A DNA stretch of 64,000 nucleotides from Thermococcus sp. 21S7 (GCF_012027615.1 NZ_SNUT01000005.1:124001-188000), one strand, 5' to 3'. Positions 8,201 through 20,871 are shown, counted from the stretch's first letter. Notes: generated by a model from the sequence alone, not told the origin. Numbers and translations are program-made.

Positions 8201-10270
8201 AAGTCCTCTAAGTATCTCGTCTTTGTTTTGGAGATATTCTCTCCATATCCTTTTTGCTAGCTCAAGAACTTCCTCGAATTTCATGTGCCTCACATAGTAT
8301 CCCCTGCCGTCTTTGGCTCCAAGGAGCATGGTGCGCAGCAGGGCTGAAAAGAGGATGGCGAAATGATTGTTATAGGAGATGGGGATGCCTCTGCTATTTT
8401 CGAAGTTTATGATATAGTCAAGCCCTTTATAGGCGTAATAGTACTCCATAGGTGTTGGCCGGACAATCACTATGCCAAGGGCAGTATTGAGAGTGCTCTC
8501 CAAATCTCTCCCTGCTCTACCCATCCTCTGGATGATGCTCTCCACAGAGCGGGGGATTCCGAGGTTAACGACAACTGAGACCTTATTGTAGTTAACACCG
8601 AGCTCGAGCGTTGAAGTCGCATAGACGACACTAACATTCCCATTCTTGAGCCTTTCTTCTACCCTGTGTCTGTCAGCTCTGTCTGCATAGTGGTAGTCAA
8701 TGTTTTCAAGGACTTTATCCTCGAAGATGTTGATGTTCGAAGGTGATAAAGCGCTCTTTGCATAGTGAACTAGGCTGTATGGGTCAATCTCTTCAACCTG
8801 CATACCATCCTTGTTAAAGAAGTGACTCCTTATTTTCCCTCTTCTCGCTGCGACTTCGAGCTGGTTCCTTATGCGCTCTATCTCTCTGATCGAATCAACG
8901 AAGATTATCGACTGAGGTGAGTTGCCTCTCAGTGTCCCTATCGCTCCGAGGAAGAGGCCTAGCTCGTGAGCAAAGGTTTCCCAAGAGGAGTCTGGTCTCA
9001 GGGCTAGCATGAGGTAGATGTTGAGCTTAGTGCCGTTTGCGTACTTACTGTATTCTTCCTTCCTGAAAGTTAAGTCCAAATAATCTTTTACCCCAAGATC
9101 TCTTAGGAACTCCCTGCTCTTTGGTATGGTGGCCGAGGAAAGTATGAACTTTGCGCTTTGGCTCACGTCGGTCGAGAGCATCTTGAGCAGGTAGCGCAGG
9201 ACGCCAGCCATGTTCTCCCGGTAAATGTGAACCTCATCGAAGACGAACCAAGCGGTTTCAGGGTTTATGTACTTCTTTTCCCACCTTTTTGGGTTTGTGA
9301 GGGCATGAGCATAGCTCCAGAGGTTGGTAATAAGTACATCTGGTGGATTCTTCTGCATATCCCTTTTTGTGGGTATTATCCAATCAAACTTTCTACCTGA
9401 ATCAGACTCAACGATGACTTTTCCGTTCTCTGGGCCGAGGTAGAGCCTTTCGAGTTTTCCAGAGACGTTAAGAGCGATTCCTCGGAATCCCTGTCTCTCA
9501 GTGACCTCTTTTGTTTCTTTTGGTGTACTCCCGTCATATATCCCGACCCTTATCCTCTTGTCGAGATATTTGTTCACGTTGTTAAGAACTTTGATAATGT
9601 CTGACATCTGGTCTGCTTCTAGGGACTTTCTAGGATAAAAGAGAACTGCCTTGACACCGTTCTTATTCTCTGAGACCTGTTTTAGTACGTCTATTAGGAC
9701 GACAAGGAGGTAGACGTAGGTCTTGCCGAAACCAGTCGGCGCTGAGACGAGAAAGAACCTTTTATCCGACGTTAGTATCTTCATTATGCTCTCGAACTGG
9801 TAGGCGGTGAGACCTCTTATGCCAGAATCGTGGAGTCCTTTGAAAAAGGCTTCAACGAGCTTCTCTTCCTTCAGGATATCCTTAACTTTCTTCCTTAACT
9901 CTTTGTATTGTTCATTAGCATTGTCCAAAAACTTCACGTAGTCTCTCGGTAGTATAGGTTCTTCTTTGTACATAATGTCTTTTTCCATTACCCTTCCACT
10001 TGCACCCCGGTAGGGCTTAACACCATAGGCTGCCCTTGATGCTATGTCCATGTGGAGTGAGCGATAGAGTTTCCGGCCATCGACTGTGAACTCCAGGATA
10101 TAACCTCTTTTTATAAGCTCATTTAGAATATCCTGATTGCCAGCGACATTTTCGATTTCCTCTCTTTCAAGGAAGAGGTTCTTGAGGTTCTTGATGTTGT
10201 TGTACTTATCGACTTCGGCCTTTATAATTTTGTGATAAACTGTTCTTAGTTGTGAGTGAGTATCGGTCAT
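5213..10270 (-). CDS. DISARM-like fusion: SF2 helicase + coiled coil + DUF1998-type zinc domain + PLD-like domain
   Basis: A very large (1685 residue) ATP-dependent helicase, probably of an anti-phage defence system. Visible motifs in order: Walker A SAPTGFGKT (176-184), DEVH (345-348), SSAT (378-381), motif V/VI region ATSTLELGVN and QRMGRAGRD (551-589). A long charged coiled coil follows (about 735-885). Then comes a four-Cys cluster (Cys 1142, 1157, 1167, 1178) and a DUF1998/MZB-like signature HSLAH (1356-1360) followed by GIGIVETF. A second cluster C-x3-C-x2-C-x6-C lies at 1516-1530. The C-terminal PLD-like half site has HKK (1638-1640) and SGSPN (1657-1661). In DISARM, DrmA (helicase), DrmB (DUF1998) and DrmC (PLD) are separate proteins; here all three signatures occur in one chain. 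The start is supported by GGTGATAAAAG before ATG. Helicase call is firm; the DISARM relationship is inferred. Confidence 0.88.
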   Translation of the reverse strand: MTDTHSQLRTVYHKIIKAEVDKYNNIKNLKNLFLEREEIENVAGNQDILNELIKRGYILEFTVDGRKLYRSLHMDIASRAAYGVKPYRGASGRVMEKDIMYKEEPILPRDYVKFLDNANEQYKELRKKVKDILKEEKLVEAFFKGLHDSGIRGLTAYQFESIMKILTSDKRFFLVSAPTGFGKTYVYLLVVLIDVLKQVSENKNGVKAVLFYPRKSLEADQMSDIIKVLNNVNKYLDKRIRVGIYDGSTPKETKEVTERQGFRGIALNVSGKLERLYLGPENGKVIVESDSGRKFDWIIPTKRDMQKNPPDVLITNLWSYAHALTNPKRWEKKYINPETAWFVFDEVHIYRENMAGVLRYLLKMLSTDVSQSAKFILSSATIPKSREFLRDLGVKDYLDLTFRKEEYSKYANGTKLNIYLMLALRPDSSWETFAHELGLFLGAIGTLRGNSPQSIIFVDSIREIERIRNQLEVAARRGKIRSHFFNKDGMQVEEIDPYSLVHYAKSALSPSNINIFEDKVLENIDYHYADRADRHRVEERLKNGNVSVVYATSTLELGVNYNKVSVVVNLGIPRSVESIIQRMGRAGRDLESTLNTALGIVIVRPTPMEYYYAYKGLDYIINFENSRGIPISYNNHFAILFSALLRTMLLGAKDGRGYYVRHMKFEEVLELAKRIWREYLQNKDEILRGLELPVDSKMQIEELIEDLMETLNKLPVKSVESRCLTSKRLSELLEGISRTHEKVENLEELLDELGGLIEKILEENPELDNSKAYKETIDEFRRTLKEARKTIDEWKKLQKEIDEERVDLISASEKANELLTERLEPVLTNLRNYANRLRKAAENLKGRNYERAKKLKEQRSELDELKEYLNKLRRERIEKVLDELSGTQEEPIAPFVCEAMKYLRDLATDSNVVTGLNVVEVLLGIKFLGNEFLDKKINTGIWIPGEPTMGHDGRLKYKYKNLKEYSFSSVVYRVPPFELGTIPWEPPEQKEITDIIGGRYVWLLYPEDGITIISKMGKHIRDLMKTYRLGVGTSEHFGSFYDVSRIDFIDLLTLSSPLLIKIPIPDERKELYIKYGSWKVGDVRGSNTSINKLVRSLYEENNAKKQGTKNAVMARLNSLKTFYSQKQPNDGAGIKFNYIRYCELGRVISTDPFDFDCPVRRLSGQTCPYERVDNNGKCRYWITNKRRTFPKVYLKRHVKLPKTLENQVGSMLNGIVSMIPVAYYELSETPAHFVYDTVSIYVPISPIESVERSFRVYPIGYDAITSMIVLGFNPKFLETIIRWIYANDQETLEVMAYKYYLHRVVKQKGIFGIDVSSLGDIKDMKDKLKKVKWWDFNENGEEIRKFLQFSLKVLLHSLAHRFIIYLTNTYGFDESKLTYSVNENEGRVYIVENSKNDGIGIVETFSSEIRTRGEAIVFVEFLRDMVKFFKRHNERVRREMLTFSIEAEKEILSSPESQELLRKVEEKLNKGLKDNEIDPKRMDYITYRFLLKDVLNEREGELIGNVLDYTQTPHICYDGCNLCLYFGRDCTEATTQQYTLSKRLLVRFAEAILGGCITFDTIRGFEHLLKGFTEGAKTVYMNVAFVDEEGIRLLKGIQSSGANVRINTRGNDRKPQIIKELKKELGNENVNKIKVPDHKKVYQIEYKGGIIQSLIISGSPNLLRSSLRENRENVTIVFHLGDEKE

Positions 10271-10402
10271 CTTTTATCACCTTTGATATGTTACTTACTA
10301 ATGGCTATTAAAGAGTTACTGCCTCTCTAAGCTCTTAAGGGCAACTCCCGACTAAAAGATTTAAAACCTCAACAATCGAACCTAAATTAGGGGGGGAGTA
10401 CT
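10271..10402. promoter_or_regulatory. Divergent promoter region between helicase and methyltransferase genes
   Basis: The 132-base region serves both directions. Leftward, CTTTAATAG (about 10303-10312, minus strand) lies upstream of the helicase RBS. Rightward, the TATA-like AGATTTAAAACC (about 10357-10368) lies 25-35 bases before a seven-G run at 10390-10396 that sits just before the methyltransferase reading frame. Transcription would start close to the first codons, so the methyltransferase mRNA has a very short leader. Both assignments come from motif and spacing only. Confidence 0.5.
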
Positions 10403-11665
10403 ATCGTTCAGACCCTAAAAGAAACTCTAGCTCGAATCCATACTATCAAAAAAGTCCCGATTAGCTTTAGAGACAAGTATCCGTGGAAAACAACTTATGC
10501 TTCACATGGCATATACTATTACCCGTCAAGATTTATTCCTCATGTTGTTCGATTTTTTATCGACAAATATACAAAAGAGGGTGATTGGATATTAGATCCT
10601 TTTGGAGGATCTGGGACTGTATGTGTCGAAGCTCTTATGACAAACAGGAATGCGATATGCCTTGATATAAACCCAGTATCCCCCCATATAATAAAGGCAA
10701 AGATTTATCTCCCTAAAGAACGTTTCGAGGATGAATTCCCTAATATACGTATCTACGAGGAGTTGGATAATGCAGAAGAATTTCAGCCACGGTGGAGTCG
10801 TATAGATGAGTGGTACCCCCAAGAATTTCTTGGGATACTCCGGAAAATGTGGTGGATATATAATGAGAATCCACATCCATTAGTTCTTATCGCGCTTTTT
10901 AAGACATCGAGGAAGTTCTCTTTAACCGATGATCAAATTCCAAAGACTTTCCGCTCAAAGATAAAAAGAGCTTGGATTAACAAAATTCTCGAAAGAACTA
11001 CGAATTACGAGCAGTTTATTCTGGACTTCTTTAAGAAAACCCTCATGAATATTCACAAAGCAAGCGTTGATTTTATGGGTCTTTATAGGGGGGGACAGTG
11101 TAAGATAAATGATGGACGCGACTATGTGGATGTTGTAAATTATAAGCTTAAAGAGCAAGTTAGCTCGATATTAACATCACCTCCCTATGGGATGGCTCAT
11201 GAATATATTCGCTCATTTAAGCTAGAGCTTGCATGGTTAGGGTATGATGACGAGCAGATTAGACAGCTTAGTAAACTTGAAATACCATATCGGCCTGAAA
11301 ATACTATTCCCCCTATCGATATCCAATCCGAGACGTATGAACTATATCGGGAACATATCGAAAGAATAAGGCCCGATCTTGTTAAGGTATATGACAAGTA
11401 TTTTGCATCAGTTCTTGGTGTTTTTGAGAGACTTGGGGATAACGTAAGTGATTACATGGGAATTTTTGTTGGTAATGCAAGCTTTGCTGGAATAAAACCT
11501 CCTTATGATGAAATATTCATTGAACATCTTGAGAATCTTGGTTTCAGACATGAAATAACTTATGTGGATACTATTAAAGCCAGAAAGCTCTTTAAGAACC
11601 GTAATAACTTAGTTCCTAATGGAATCGAAACTGAGAGCCTTATTATCTTAAAATCCAAGCAATAA
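10403..11665 (+). CDS. DNA methyltransferase (N4-cytosine/N6-adenine type, TSPPY motif)
   Basis: A site-specific DNA methylase using S-adenosylmethionine. It presumably modifies host DNA so that the divergent helicase system ignores it. The SAM-binding motif DPFGGSGT (about residue 65) precedes the catalytic TSPPYGMAHEY (about residue 258), with some 180 intervening residues that could hold target recognition. The SPPY form is typical of N4-cytosine MTases but also occurs in N6-adenine enzymes. Oddity: the frame is open from the TAG at 10388, yet no ATG, GTG or TTG occurs before Met at 10637, which is already past motif I. The best site is ATC at 10403, six bases after the G-run. A non-canonical start, a lost start codon or a sequencing error are the options. 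AT-richer than its neighbours, consistent with transfer. Confidence 0.82.
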   Translation: MVQTLKETLARIHTIKKVPISFRDKYPWKTTYASHGIYYYPSRFIPHVVRFFIDKYTKEGDWILDPFGGSGTVCVEALMTNRNAICLDINPVSPHIIKAKIYLPKERFEDEFPNIRIYEELDNAEEFQPRWSRIDEWYPQEFLGILRKMWWIYNENPHPLVLIALFKTSRKFSLTDDQIPKTFRSKIKRAWINKILERTTNYEQFILDFFKKTLMNIHKASVDFMGLYRGGQCKINDGRDYVDVVNYKLKEQVSSILTSPPYGMAHEYIRSFKLELAWLGYDDEQIRQLSKLEIPYRPENTIPPIDIQSETYELYREHIERIRPDLVKVYDKYFASVLGVFERLGDNVSDYMGIFVGNASFAGIKPPYDEIFIEHLENLGFRHEITYVDTIKARKLFKNRNNLVPNGIETESLIILKSKQ

Positions 11666-11757
11666 CGCTTGGTTCTTACACATAGTTAGAGGACATCTAA
11701 ACAATGAAATATCAACTGAGTGTTTCAATGGAGTACTTAAGAACTAAAGGGAAAGGC

Positions 11758-12973
<1,216 letters not shown>

Positions 12974-13043
12974 GGGGATACCTTGGGCGACCGAACCAAT
13001 AAGCTTTTTTATTGCCCGCGGAGATTCTTTCGGAGGTGGTGAT

Positions 13044-14360
13044 GTGGATTACTTCTTTTACCCTTCAAGCGTCGCGGTGTTCGGCTCGTTCAAAAAGGGG
13101 GCTATAGCCTACGAAATCCTAAGGAACATCGTTGAGGGGGGCTTTGAAGGCAAGATAATTTCCGTTAACCCGAAGGGCGGAAGCGTTGAGGTCGCGGGGA
13201 GAACCTTTGAAATCCGTGAGCGGCTCGATGAACCCGTGGACAGCGCCATAATCGCCATCCCCGCGAAGTTCGTTCCCGCTCTCATCGACGAAATCGGCCC
13301 CCGTATCAGGGGTGCGGTCGTGATAAGCGCCGGCTTCTCCGAGGTTGGGAACGAGGAGCTTGAGCGCGAGCTGGTTGAAAAAGCTAAAAAGCACGGCGTT
13401 CGCGTTATAGGCCCCAACTGCGCCGGCATCTTCGGCGTCCACGGGAAGTTCTTCGGCTCCTTCGAGGTTCGCGTTAAGCCCGGCGGGCTGGCATTAATCA
13501 GCCAGAGCGGTGCCTTCGGCGGTGCGGCGTTGGCTATGGGCAACGATGAGGGGATAGGCTTCTCGGCCTTCGTTTCCTATGGAAACGCATCCGACCTGAA
13601 CGAGAGCGATTTCCTTGAGTACTTCGCGGACGACGAGAACACCAGGGCGATAGCGCTCTACATCGAAGGGGTTAAGGACGGCAGGCGCTTCCTGAAGGCC
13701 CTCCGCTACGCCGCTGGAAGAAAACCGGTCATCATCCTCAAGGCAGGCAAGAGCGCGAGCGGTGCTAAAGCGGCCGCTTCCCACACCGGTTCGCTCGCTG
13801 GAAGCTACGAGATTTACCGCGCGGCATTCAAACAGGCCGGCGCGATTGAGGTCGAGGAGATGGAGGAGCTCTTCGATGCGGCCAAGGCCTTCGAGATGTA
13901 TCCGAAAGCCGGAAGGCGCGTTGCGGTAATCACAAACTCCGGCGGCCCCGGTGTTCTCGCGACGGATAAGCTCGAAAGGCTCGGCCTTGAGATTGCGAAG
14001 CTGAGCGATGAAACGGTCGATGAACTCCGCTCATTCCTTCCGCCCCAGTGCTCGGTGCGGAACCCGATTGACCTGATAGCCGATGCGGACTACGAGCGCT
14101 ACAAGAAAACGATTGAAGTCGTTTGCCGCGATGAAAACGTGGATTCGCTCCTAGTCATCTGCGTGCCGCCCATCTTCCTGCCCAGCGAGGAGATAGCCAG
14201 AGCCATAATCGAGGCCGACTGCGACAAACCCGTTATTGTCAACTTCATGGCGGGGGAGCTGGTGAGTGAGGGGGTTAAGCTTCTGGAGATGCATGGAATC
14301 AAGAACTTCTCAACGCCCGAGAGGGCCGCCAAAGCCCTCGCCTGGCTCGCGAGGCGCTGA
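13044..14360 (+). CDS. Acyl-CoA synthetase (ADP-forming), alpha subunit
   Basis: An ADP-forming acyl-CoA synthetase alpha subunit. It converts acyl-CoA + ADP + Pi to acid + ATP, the energy-conserving step of peptide and sugar fermentation in Thermococcales. Order: CoA-binding Rossmann domain (SVAVFGSFKKGAIAYEI), succinyl-CoA-synthetase-like domain 2 (IGPNCAGIFGVHG, ALISQSGAFGGA) and the phosphohistidine loop AASHTGSLAGSYEIYR. The third domain follows (ITNSGGPGVLATD). A GTG start at 13044 is chosen because GGAGGTGGTGAT directly precedes it; the frame is open 24 codons further upstream, where there is no Shine-Dalgarno. The beta subunit is not in this window. Which acid it prefers cannot be told. 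Confidence 0.9.
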   Translation: MDYFFYPSSVAVFGSFKKGAIAYEILRNIVEGGFEGKIISVNPKGGSVEVAGRTFEIRERLDEPVDSAIIAIPAKFVPALIDEIGPRIRGAVVISAGFSEVGNEELERELVEKAKKHGVRVIGPNCAGIFGVHGKFFGSFEVRVKPGGLALISQSGAFGGAALAMGNDEGIGFSAFVSYGNASDLNESDFLEYFADDENTRAIALYIEGVKDGRRFLKALRYAAGRKPVIILKAGKSASGAKAAASHTGSLAGSYEIYRAAFKQAGAIEVEEMEELFDAAKAFEMYPKAGRRVAVITNSGGPGVLATDKLERLGLEIAKLSDETVDELRSFLPPQCSVRNPIDLIADADYERYKKTIEVVCRDENVDSLLVICVPPIFLPSEEIARAIIEADCDKPVIVNFMAGELVSEGVKLLEMHGIKNFSTPERAAKALAWLARR

Positions 14361-14390
14361 GCCTCACCCTTTTTATAACCTGAAGTCTGA

Positions 14391-16713
<2,323 letters not shown>

Positions 16714-16717
<4 letters not shown>

Positions 16718-17550
16718 AACCGTTTCTTTATCCGCATCGTGTACTTGGGATAAATCTCGCGGGTGAACCGGACGAGCTTCGTCCTTCTTGGGGAGATGGT
16801 TATGGTGATATCCGTCTCAGGTTCCAGGAAGGTGTAGAACTGTCCGTCTATGGCGAGGATTATCTCCCTCGTGAGGGCGATGTTCTTGATGTCTATCCTG
16901 CTGTACGACGGTACTATCATCGGCCGCGAACTGAGGGCTATCGGTGCTATGGGGGCTATGACCACCACGTCCAGCCTGGGGTCAACGAAGGGCCCGCCCG
17001 CACTCATGGCGTAGCCTGTGGAGCCCGTTGGCGTTGACACTATCAGCCCGTCGGCCCTTATCTCGTCGGCTAGGCCGCCGTCTATGTAGTACTTGAGGTG
17101 GATTATCTTGCCCGGGATTCCTGTCAGAACCGCAACCTCGTTCAGGGCATCGGGGACGACGTTTCTGCCGTTCAGGTAGGTCCTCAGCTTTATGCGCTCG
17201 TCTATGTGATAATCCCCCTCTATGAGCTTGCTGAGGGCGAAGAAGGCCTCATGAGGCTCGACCTCCGTGAGAAATCCCAGTGTGCCCATGTTGATTCCCA
17301 GTATCGGTATGTCCTTCTTGGTTCTGTGCTCCACCCGCAGTATGGTTCCGTCGCCGCCTATGACGATAATGAAGTCAACATCGAAGTCCTCAAGCGGACG
17401 GACGTCCTCCTCCTGAAACTCGGGCAGATGTCTGTGGGTCTCGCTGTCCACGCATACGTCGTATCCGCTGACCTTGAGGAAATCGTAGACGCGGTAGGCG
17501 AGCTTGAGTGCCGCTTTCCTGTCCCGCCTGGCCACTATCCCGAACTTCAT
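16714..17550 (-). CDS. nadK: NAD kinase
   Basis: Phosphorylates NAD to NADP. The 278-residue protein carries the NAD-kinase fingerprint [15 protein letters not shown] (GGDGT), [13 protein letters not shown], and [21 protein letters not shown] split over the C-terminal half. In archaea, ATP or polyphosphate can serve as donor. The start ATG at 17550 overlaps the end of the flippase-like gene by 4 bases, so it is the distal gene of a leftward operon of at least two genes. Confidence 0.95.
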
Positions 17551-18632
17551 GACTCATCCCTTTCCTCTTTCTCCATCTTCATTTCTTTTTTTAGAGTTTC
17601 CTCGTTGGGGGCGGGGAGCGGAAGCTCCTCCTCTGGAACCTCGGCCTCATAGCCGGCTGTCACGAAGGATCCCACAACCGTCGGGCCCCAGTATGAGATA
17701 AGCCTCTCCAGAAGAACACCCGTGACCGCGTACTCAGGGTTTATCCCCAGGGCGATGAACACCGCGGAGTTGACAGCCTCGATTATTCCGGCCCCTCCAG
17801 GCACTATTGCGAACATCCCGACGACCATGGACACCACCAGAACGACGGTTATGTCCATCGGGGCTATCGGATAGCGTATTGCGAGGAAAACGAGGTAGTA
17901 GCGGAGTATCGTCAGCCCCCAGTAAACGAAGGAGTGAAAGAGCGCCACGGCGGTTGATACCTTATCCTTTGAGAGGCTCTTGAAGTCCGACTGGAGCCTC
18001 GGGATGGTCACCTCTGCGGTGTTCCGGAAGGAGTCCTCGCGTTTCTCGGCCCTTCCCGCGGATATCCTGTGGTAGAGCCTGTAAATCCACCAGACGGCCC
18101 CGGGGGCCCTGGTCTCGCTCATGAGAAGCCATATTACGAGGGCAGAAAAGGCTATGAGAACCGCATCGAGGACTATTATGAGGATTGTAAGACCGGTCTC
18201 GCCGAGCCGGTAGACGTGGAGGGTCGCGGCGACCATCATCACGGCGATGGGGGTCAGGTCAAGAATCCTGTCCATCATGACGCTCGCGGTCATCGGCCCG
18301 TAGGGACTCTTCACCCTCTTCGCGAGGTAGTAGACCCTTATGAACTCCCCCAGCCCCTTGGCGCCGGGACTGATGTTGTTGAAGAACATTCCGACGAATA
18401 TGGCCGAGAAAACCGCCCTGAAGGGGGCTTTTATTCCGAGCCCCCTGAGGAGAACCTTCCAGCGTAGCGCCCAGGCGACGAGGGTTAGAAGATAAACGAG
18501 GATGGCGAGGAGAAAGTACTTAACGTCCGAATCCCGGAGGATTTCGGCTATTCCCTGGGCCCCGGCCCAGTTGATGAGGGCGCCTATGACTATGAGCGCC
18601 CCGATGAAAAAAACACCTTTTTTCCAGTCCAT
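17547..18632 (-). CDS. Flippase-like (UPF0104/AglD-type) integral membrane protein
   Basis: A polytopic membrane protein of the lysylphosphatidylglycerol-synthetase-TM/flippase-like family (about 8 TM helices). Hallmarks: [60 protein letters not shown], and [20 protein letters not shown] followed by [13 protein letters not shown] charged cytoplasmic tail ([19 protein letters not shown]) ends the protein. ATG at 18632 is preferred over the upstream Met at 18647 because GGTGTACATC precedes it and the sequence MDWKKG matches the neighbouring paralog. Members are thought to move lipid-linked substrates across the membrane; the substrate here is unknown. Confidence 0.85.
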   Translation of the reverse strand: MDWKKGVFFIGALIVIGALINWAGAQGIAEILRDSDVKYFLLAILVYLLTLVAWALRWKVLLRGLGIKAPFRAVFSAIFVGMFFNNISPGAKGLGEFIRVYYLAKRVKSPYGPMTASVMMDRILDLTPIAVMMVAATLHVYRLGETGLTILIIVLDAVLIAFSALVIWLLMSETRAPGAVWWIYRLYHRISAGRAEKREDSFRNTAEVTIPRLQSDFKSLSKDKVSTAVALFHSFVYWGLTILRYYLVFLAIRYPIAPMDITVVLVVSMVVGMFAIVPGGAGIIEAVNSAVFIALGINPEYAVTGVLLERLISYWGPTVVGSFVTAGYEAEVPEEELPLPAPNEETLKKEMKMEKEERDES

Positions 18633-18643
18633 GATGTACACCG

Positions 18644-19711
18644 TCAAACCCGTTGTTGGGGCTCATCGTTTATATCCTTGTCGTCCTCCCCTTCCAGCCT
18701 CTTTCCCTCCTGGCTCACCTTGATGCCGAAGTGGGTCATTATACTGCCTCCTATCGCCGTCGGCGCCCAGTATGAGATAAGCCTCTCCAGAAGCGTCGCG
18801 GTCACGGCTATCTCCCTGTCTATGCCCAGGAGCACGTAGACGGCGGAGTTTATGGCCTCGATTATTCCTGCCCCGCCGGGGATTATCATGAACATTCCAA
18901 CGACGATGCCTATCATCTGGACGACCATGACGTCGAGGAGCTTTATGGGGCTGTTTATGCTGATGAATATGAAATATGAGCGGAGCAGGACCAGGAACCA
19001 TGAGGCGGAGGAGTAAATCAGCGACAGCGTGAAGGCCACCTTGTGCTTCATCAGGAGCTTGAAGTTCTCCTGGAACTGGGGAACGCTCACCTCGACGGCG
19101 TGGACGAACTTCTCCTCGTACTTGGCTGCTTTTTTGGGCATTATCCTCCCGAAGAGGCGGTAGAACCAGTAGAGGATTTTCTTCGTCTTCTTCTCGCTCA
19201 GAAGAATTCCGACCGTGGCGAGGGTTATTATGGCGAAGAATATATCGAGGAGGAAGAGCGTCAGCGTGAGCGAGAACGAACCGAGGTTGTAGACGTAGAT
19301 TGTCGCGAGGAGAAGCATGACGACGACCGGAATGACGTCCATTATCCTGTCCATCATTATCGTGGCAAAGACGTGGCCGTAGGGCTGCTTCGTGTGCTTG
19401 GAGATGTAGTACATCCTGACGGGCTCGCCGCCGCCCCTGGCGCCCGGGGTTACGTTGTTTATGAAGACCCCCACGAAGAGACCTGCCACTATGGTCCGGA
19501 AGGGGGCGTCTATGCCGAGGCTCTTGAGAAGAACGCGCCAGCGCAGCGCCCACATGATGATGGCCGCGACGTAGGCCAGAACCGCTAGGGCGAAGTACTC
19601 CAGCCTTGCACCCTTCAGTATCTCGATAACGTCCTCTAGGCCGGCCCACCAGACCAGGAGGATTATTATGAGCAGACCGAGGCCCAGGAGGGAGTACCTT
19701 TTCCAGTCCAT
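18644..19711 (-). CDS. Flippase-like (UPF0104/AglD-type) integral membrane protein, tandem paralog
   Basis: A tandem paralog of the downstream gene: both start MDWK and share WALRWRVLLKSLGIDAPF, GVFINNVTPGARGGGEPVR, MMDRIMDVIPVVVMLLLAT and [20 protein letters not shown] plus [12 protein letters not shown]. The pair almost certainly arose by duplication. It is the first of the two in a leftward operon; the m5C methyltransferase gene stops 2 bases before its ATG. The Lys-rich tail (SQEGKRLEGEDDKD) differs from that of the paralog. Confidence 0.85.
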   Translation of the reverse strand: MDWKRYSLLGLGLLIIILLVWWAGLEDVIEILKGARLEYFALAVLAYVAAIIMWALRWRVLLKSLGIDAPFRTIVAGLFVGVFINNVTPGARGGGEPVRMYYISKHTKQPYGHVFATIMMDRIMDVIPVVVMLLLATIYVYNLGSFSLTLTLFLLDIFFAIITLATVGILLSEKKTKKILYWFYRLFGRIMPKKAAKYEEKFVHAVEVSVPQFQENFKLLMKHKVAFTLSLIYSSASWFLVLLRSYFIFISINSPIKLLDVMVVQMIGIVVGMFMIIPGGAGIIEAINSAVYVLLGIDREIAVTATLLERLISYWAPTAIGGSIMTHFGIKVSQEGKRLEGEDDKDINDEPQQRV

Positions 19712-19713
19712 GG

Positions 19714-20862
19714 TTACACCTTCCTGAACCTGGCTATGAAGAAGCCCTGGGTCAGGTGCCTGTTGGGGTAGAACCTCTGAACCTCGTCTATGCCCATACC
19801 GCTCGAACCTATAAAGATGCTCTGCTCCTCCAGCTTTAAGCCTTTATCGAGGATGTACTTCACGTTGGCCTCGTTCTCTTCATAACTCAGCGTGCAGGTC
19901 GAGTAGACGAGAACGCCGCCCCTTCTGAGGGATTTTATGGCGGCATTGATAAAGTGCCTCTGGTAGCGCGCGGTGGCCTCGATGTCCTTCGGCGTTCTGC
20001 TCTCCCACAGCTTCGGTCTTATTCCTAAGGCGGTGCACGGTGCGTCGAGGAGAATTTTGTCCGCCTCGATTCCCAGCTCGGGAAGCTTCCGCGAGTCCAT
20101 GTGAATGGGCTTAACGTTCTTCACACCGAGCCTTTTCAGTTCCTCCTCCATCTTTTTGAGTCTGTTTCTGGACTTGTCCATCGCTATTATCTCGCCCCTG
20201 TTCCCCATCAGCTGGGCTATGTGGCTCGTCTTTCCGCCGGGGGCGGCGGCCATGTCGATTATCAGCTCCTCCTCGCTCGGCTCAAGAACGTGAGCCACAA
20301 CCATTGAGGGCAGGCTCTGGGCGTAGAAGAGGCCCTCCCTGAAGCTCTGGAGCTCACTCAAACTCGGCAGCTTGAACTTCGGTAAAGTCACCTCAACCGC
20401 CAGTCCGCGCGTCGAGACTATCATCTCCTTGGCGCTCATTCTGGCGACGCCTATTCCGACGAGAAGCCCCCTCGGGTCGCGTATCTCCACCTCGTCGCCG
20501 GGCTTGATTTTCTTGTCCGCCTGGAGGACGCCGGGGGCGTAGAGCATCGCACCCTGGTAGACGCTCTCGCTCGCGAACTTGTTGGCGCGAACGACCGGAA
20601 GGCCGGGCTCGTAGTCGTCGGGGAAGTTCGGGCCCTCGCGCTCAAAGTATATGCCCTCCTTGAGGTATGGGCTTCGCTTCGGCCTGAGGCCCTCCCTCCT
20701 GAGCATGCCCATGAGCTTCCTCCTGCTTGTCTTCAGCGTGTTCACGCGGATGTAGTACTTCTCCACCGGCGTTCTGAGGGAGGACATTATCTCCTCAGCC
20801 TCACTCCCGAAGAGCCTCCGGTAGTACTCCCTCAGCTCCTCGGGGAAAGCCTCGGTGTACAT
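19714..20862 (-). CDS. RNA m5C methyltransferase, NOL1/NOP2/Sun family with PUA domain (NSUN6-like)
   Basis: A SAM-dependent cytosine-5 RNA methylase. Domain order: N-terminal RRM-like part with YYIRVNTLKTSRRKL, a PUA domain (about 100-170: GAMLYAPGVLQADKKIKPGDEVEI), then the catalytic Rossmann domain. The SAM site is DMAAAPGGKTSHIAQLMG. The two catalytic Cys are in LLDAPCTALGIR and VYSTCTLSYEENE. The inserted PUA domain makes it resemble archaeal NSUN6, which modifies tRNA position 72; the substrate assignment is by similarity of architecture only. Starts with ATG at 20862. Confidence 0.9.
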   Translation of the reverse strand: MYTEAFPEELREYYRRLFGSEAEEIMSSLRTPVEKYYIRVNTLKTSRRKLMGMLRREGLRPKRSPYLKEGIYFEREGPNFPDDYEPGLPVVRANKFASESVYQGAMLYAPGVLQADKKIKPGDEVEIRDPRGLLVGIGVARMSAKEMIVSTRGLAVEVTLPKFKLPSLSELQSFREGLFYAQSLPSMVVAHVLEPSEEELIIDMAAAPGGKTSHIAQLMGNRGEIIAMDKSRNRLKKMEEELKRLGVKNVKPIHMDSRKLPELGIEADKILLDAPCTALGIRPKLWESRTPKDIEATARYQRHFINAAIKSLRRGGVLVYSTCTLSYEENEANVKYILDKGLKLEEQSIFIGSSGMGIDEVQRFYPNRHLTQGFFIARFRKV

Positions 20863-20871
20863 GGGGACACC

